Under the pieces are notes generated by a model. It did not search any database. It worked only from the letters and a program-made list of their open reading frames with translations, and was not told the DNA's origin. The position numbers and the translations under genes were made by a program. A stretch of DNA of 21,078 bases, taken from contig MNCI01009176.1 of the NCBI GenBank assembly GCA_015680685.1, positions 578,139 through 599,216 on the forward strand, in the 5' to 3' direction. Below are positions 19,761 to 21,078 of the stretch, piece by piece (the stretch's first letter is position 1; the number at the start of each line of letters is the position of its first letter). The stretch is from Gnetum montanum (lineage: Eukaryota; Streptophyta; Gnetopsida; Gnetales; Gnetaceae).

Positions 19761-20753
19761 CTAACTTCTTTTCAGTGAGTGATTGGGCCCAAGCTCAAAC
19801 CCAGGTCTTACAACTTGCAAAACAAGCACTTTAGCATCACTCCAACTGATGGTCCTTGTAATATAAACATGTGATGTTTATAAATACTTTTTAATTGTAC
19901 CATTTATTACAAAGAAAAAATAGAACAAGTTACATAGTCATAAAGTTATATTCTTACCCACAAAACCAATCACTAATATCAAATACATCATGCTTTTAAC
20001 ATCCCACCTGTTCCTAACCATTAAATAACACAATGCTTTCATATAGATAAATTAATGCTTTAATGTATTCGGCCCTCCTTATTTGGGAATTAACATAGGA
20101 CATGAGGTGTATTGAATCCGTAACTTTGTGGAAACTCACTCAACTTTAACCAAATAATCGAGTATTTACTTTCTACCGAAATATCATAAAGCCAGCCATG
20201 TAAAAAGCAACCAAGACAATTCAATAAAACATTTAAATTAATTTTCGTGTACTATTTTAGGGGCTAGAAACCAAGACAATCCAATGAAACAGTTAAATTA
20301 TTTTTGGTGTATTATTTTAGGGGCTAGATGGTAGGTCTTGCATGTCTTATTTGTACATAAGAAGTGGGCCTCAGCCCATCATCAACGTTGAACTGGATAG
20401 GGAAGGGACGACAAGCACAATCGTGGAAACATCGGCATCGTTGCACACAGATTTTGCATTCTTTTGTGCATCTCGTTTCGTAGAAGAAGAAACATCAGTG
20501 GCAGAAGCAGCGTCATGGTTTCGCAGAAGAAGAAACATCAACTTGCTTTCCTTGACCTCCGTAAGCACTTATTTTTGAAGGTGCTATCACCGTCCCGTCA
20601 ATCTATCCACAAAAGAAAATTTAGTGTATGTGCGTAAATTCAGTAGAGCAGGAAAAGGGGAATCATGAGAAACAAATAATTTATAAAATCACAACTGTTG
20701 TAAGCTAAATAACATCCAATTCTGCGATTCAAAAAATACAATTTGCCAAGTAC
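19761..20753. repeat. Duplicated 3' flank of copy D (shared with 3481-4497)
   Basis: This is the counterpart of the flank of copy B, including the 60-bp tandem duplication (accaagacaat at 20210 and 20270). Small deletions distinguish it (for example near 20155). No downstream GH28 exon was recognised. The plus-strand frame starting MSYLYIRSG is interrupted by TGA at about 20576 and has many amino-acid changes relative to B, so it is not supported as a gene. Confidence 0.7.
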
Positions 20754-20888
20754 CTGAAAGTATAATTTGCCATTGCAAGGGCCAGTAAATGTGATTGGCG
20801 ATACAAGGTAGGTCTTGCCAGCAGGGACCAGCAGCACCTTCGATGAGGTAGCATCATTACATGCAGCAGCCCAGGTTGTCAAAAAAGC
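20754..20888 (-). CDS. Polygalacturonase (GH28) exon 2, copy D
   Basis: The exon has 45 codons with TTTTCAG acceptor and CAG/GTACTTG donor. It begins AFLTTWAAACNDATSSKVLL, continues VPAGKTYLVSPITFTGPC and ends KLYFQ. It differs from copy B exon 2 by two residues (A for T in AAC, A for P in VPAG). Its exon 1 would lie beyond the right edge. As in B, no exon 3 follows, so the copy appears 3'-truncated by the deletion that joins it to copy C. Confidence 0.75.
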
Positions 20889-21078
20889 CTGAAAAGAAGA
20901 ATGCAATAATTAGGTGTATCATAGAATAGACATAACACCTTATTTCGCTATTTACAATGCTGCTAAATTGTAAGGTAATACAGTAAGTAAGTTGCTATTG
21001 GCAATAACCATTTGCACTGCAAAGCATTGTTTGTGGGTTGCTCAAATTTTCCAGAGTCCAAACCAATCCCAATTAATT
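20889..21078 (-). other. Partial intron 1 of copy D
   Basis: This is similar to intron 1 of copy B. The last bases (tccaaaccaatcccaattaa) match the copy C intron at about 18455 better than copy B does, suggesting that C and D are closer relatives. The intron is cut by the window edge. Confidence 0.7.

Noticed and set aside
20371-20568. Minus-strand CNDADVSTIVLVVP, resembling the exon 2 segment CNDATSSKVLLVP
   Set aside because: The similarity covers about 14 residues, needs a gap, has no supporting flanks (no AFxxAW before, no GPC after) and is not bounded by matching splice sites. It could be chance.

Overview
The window looks like seed-plant nuclear DNA, and a large repeat-rich genome such as a gymnosperm is a reasonable guess (inference). 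The DNA is AT-rich, genes have plant-type GT-AG introns, long stretches are non-coding, and decayed retrotransposon pieces are common. No gene is complete inside the window. There are two gene stories and several mobile-element remnants.

Story 1, minus strand, both ends of the window: a tandem array of 5' pieces of a polygalacturonase (GH28) gene. A unit contains, in transcription order, a minisatellite-rich upstream region, a TATA-like promoter, a first coding exon, a 375-bp intron, and a 135-bp second exon. The first exon encodes a signal peptide, a long run of 16-residue repeats and the start of the GH28 domain. The second exon continues the domain through the xGPC motif. Copy A has only exon 1 (99-1181), and the rest lies off the left edge. 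Copy B has exon 1 (5008-5781) and exon 2 (4498-4632). Copy C has a frameshifted exon 1 (18668-19462). Copy D has only exon 2 (20754-20888), with the rest off the right edge. No later GH28 exon (NTDGID, GDDC, GHG or RIKT motifs) was seen between B exon 2 and the promoter of A, so B appears to be a 3'-truncated duplicate. C is a pseudogene fragment.

Story 2, plus strand, 11165-17134: an unprocessed pseudogene of the autophagy kinase ATG1. It keeps introns and the glycine-loop, VAIK-lysine and HRDLKPQ exons, but has two frameshifts, a nonsense codon and a missing middle of the kinase domain.

The roughly 10.7 kb between copies B and C (about 7716-18437) interrupts the array. It also holds the 3' end of a Ty3/gypsy-like LTR element (about 9017-9570, with a tandem palindrome in the putative U3). 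Just before copy C it has a short sequence that folds like a decayed hammerhead ribozyme (18243-18315), of the kind known from Penelope-like elements and retrozymes. Fragments resembling a Ty3/gypsy RNase H domain, internally duplicated by 72 bp, sit inside the array units near 2600-2766 and 7517-7684.

The points most worth following are the repeat-expanded secreted N-terminus on a polygalacturonase, the partial-gene array and the hammerhead-like motif.
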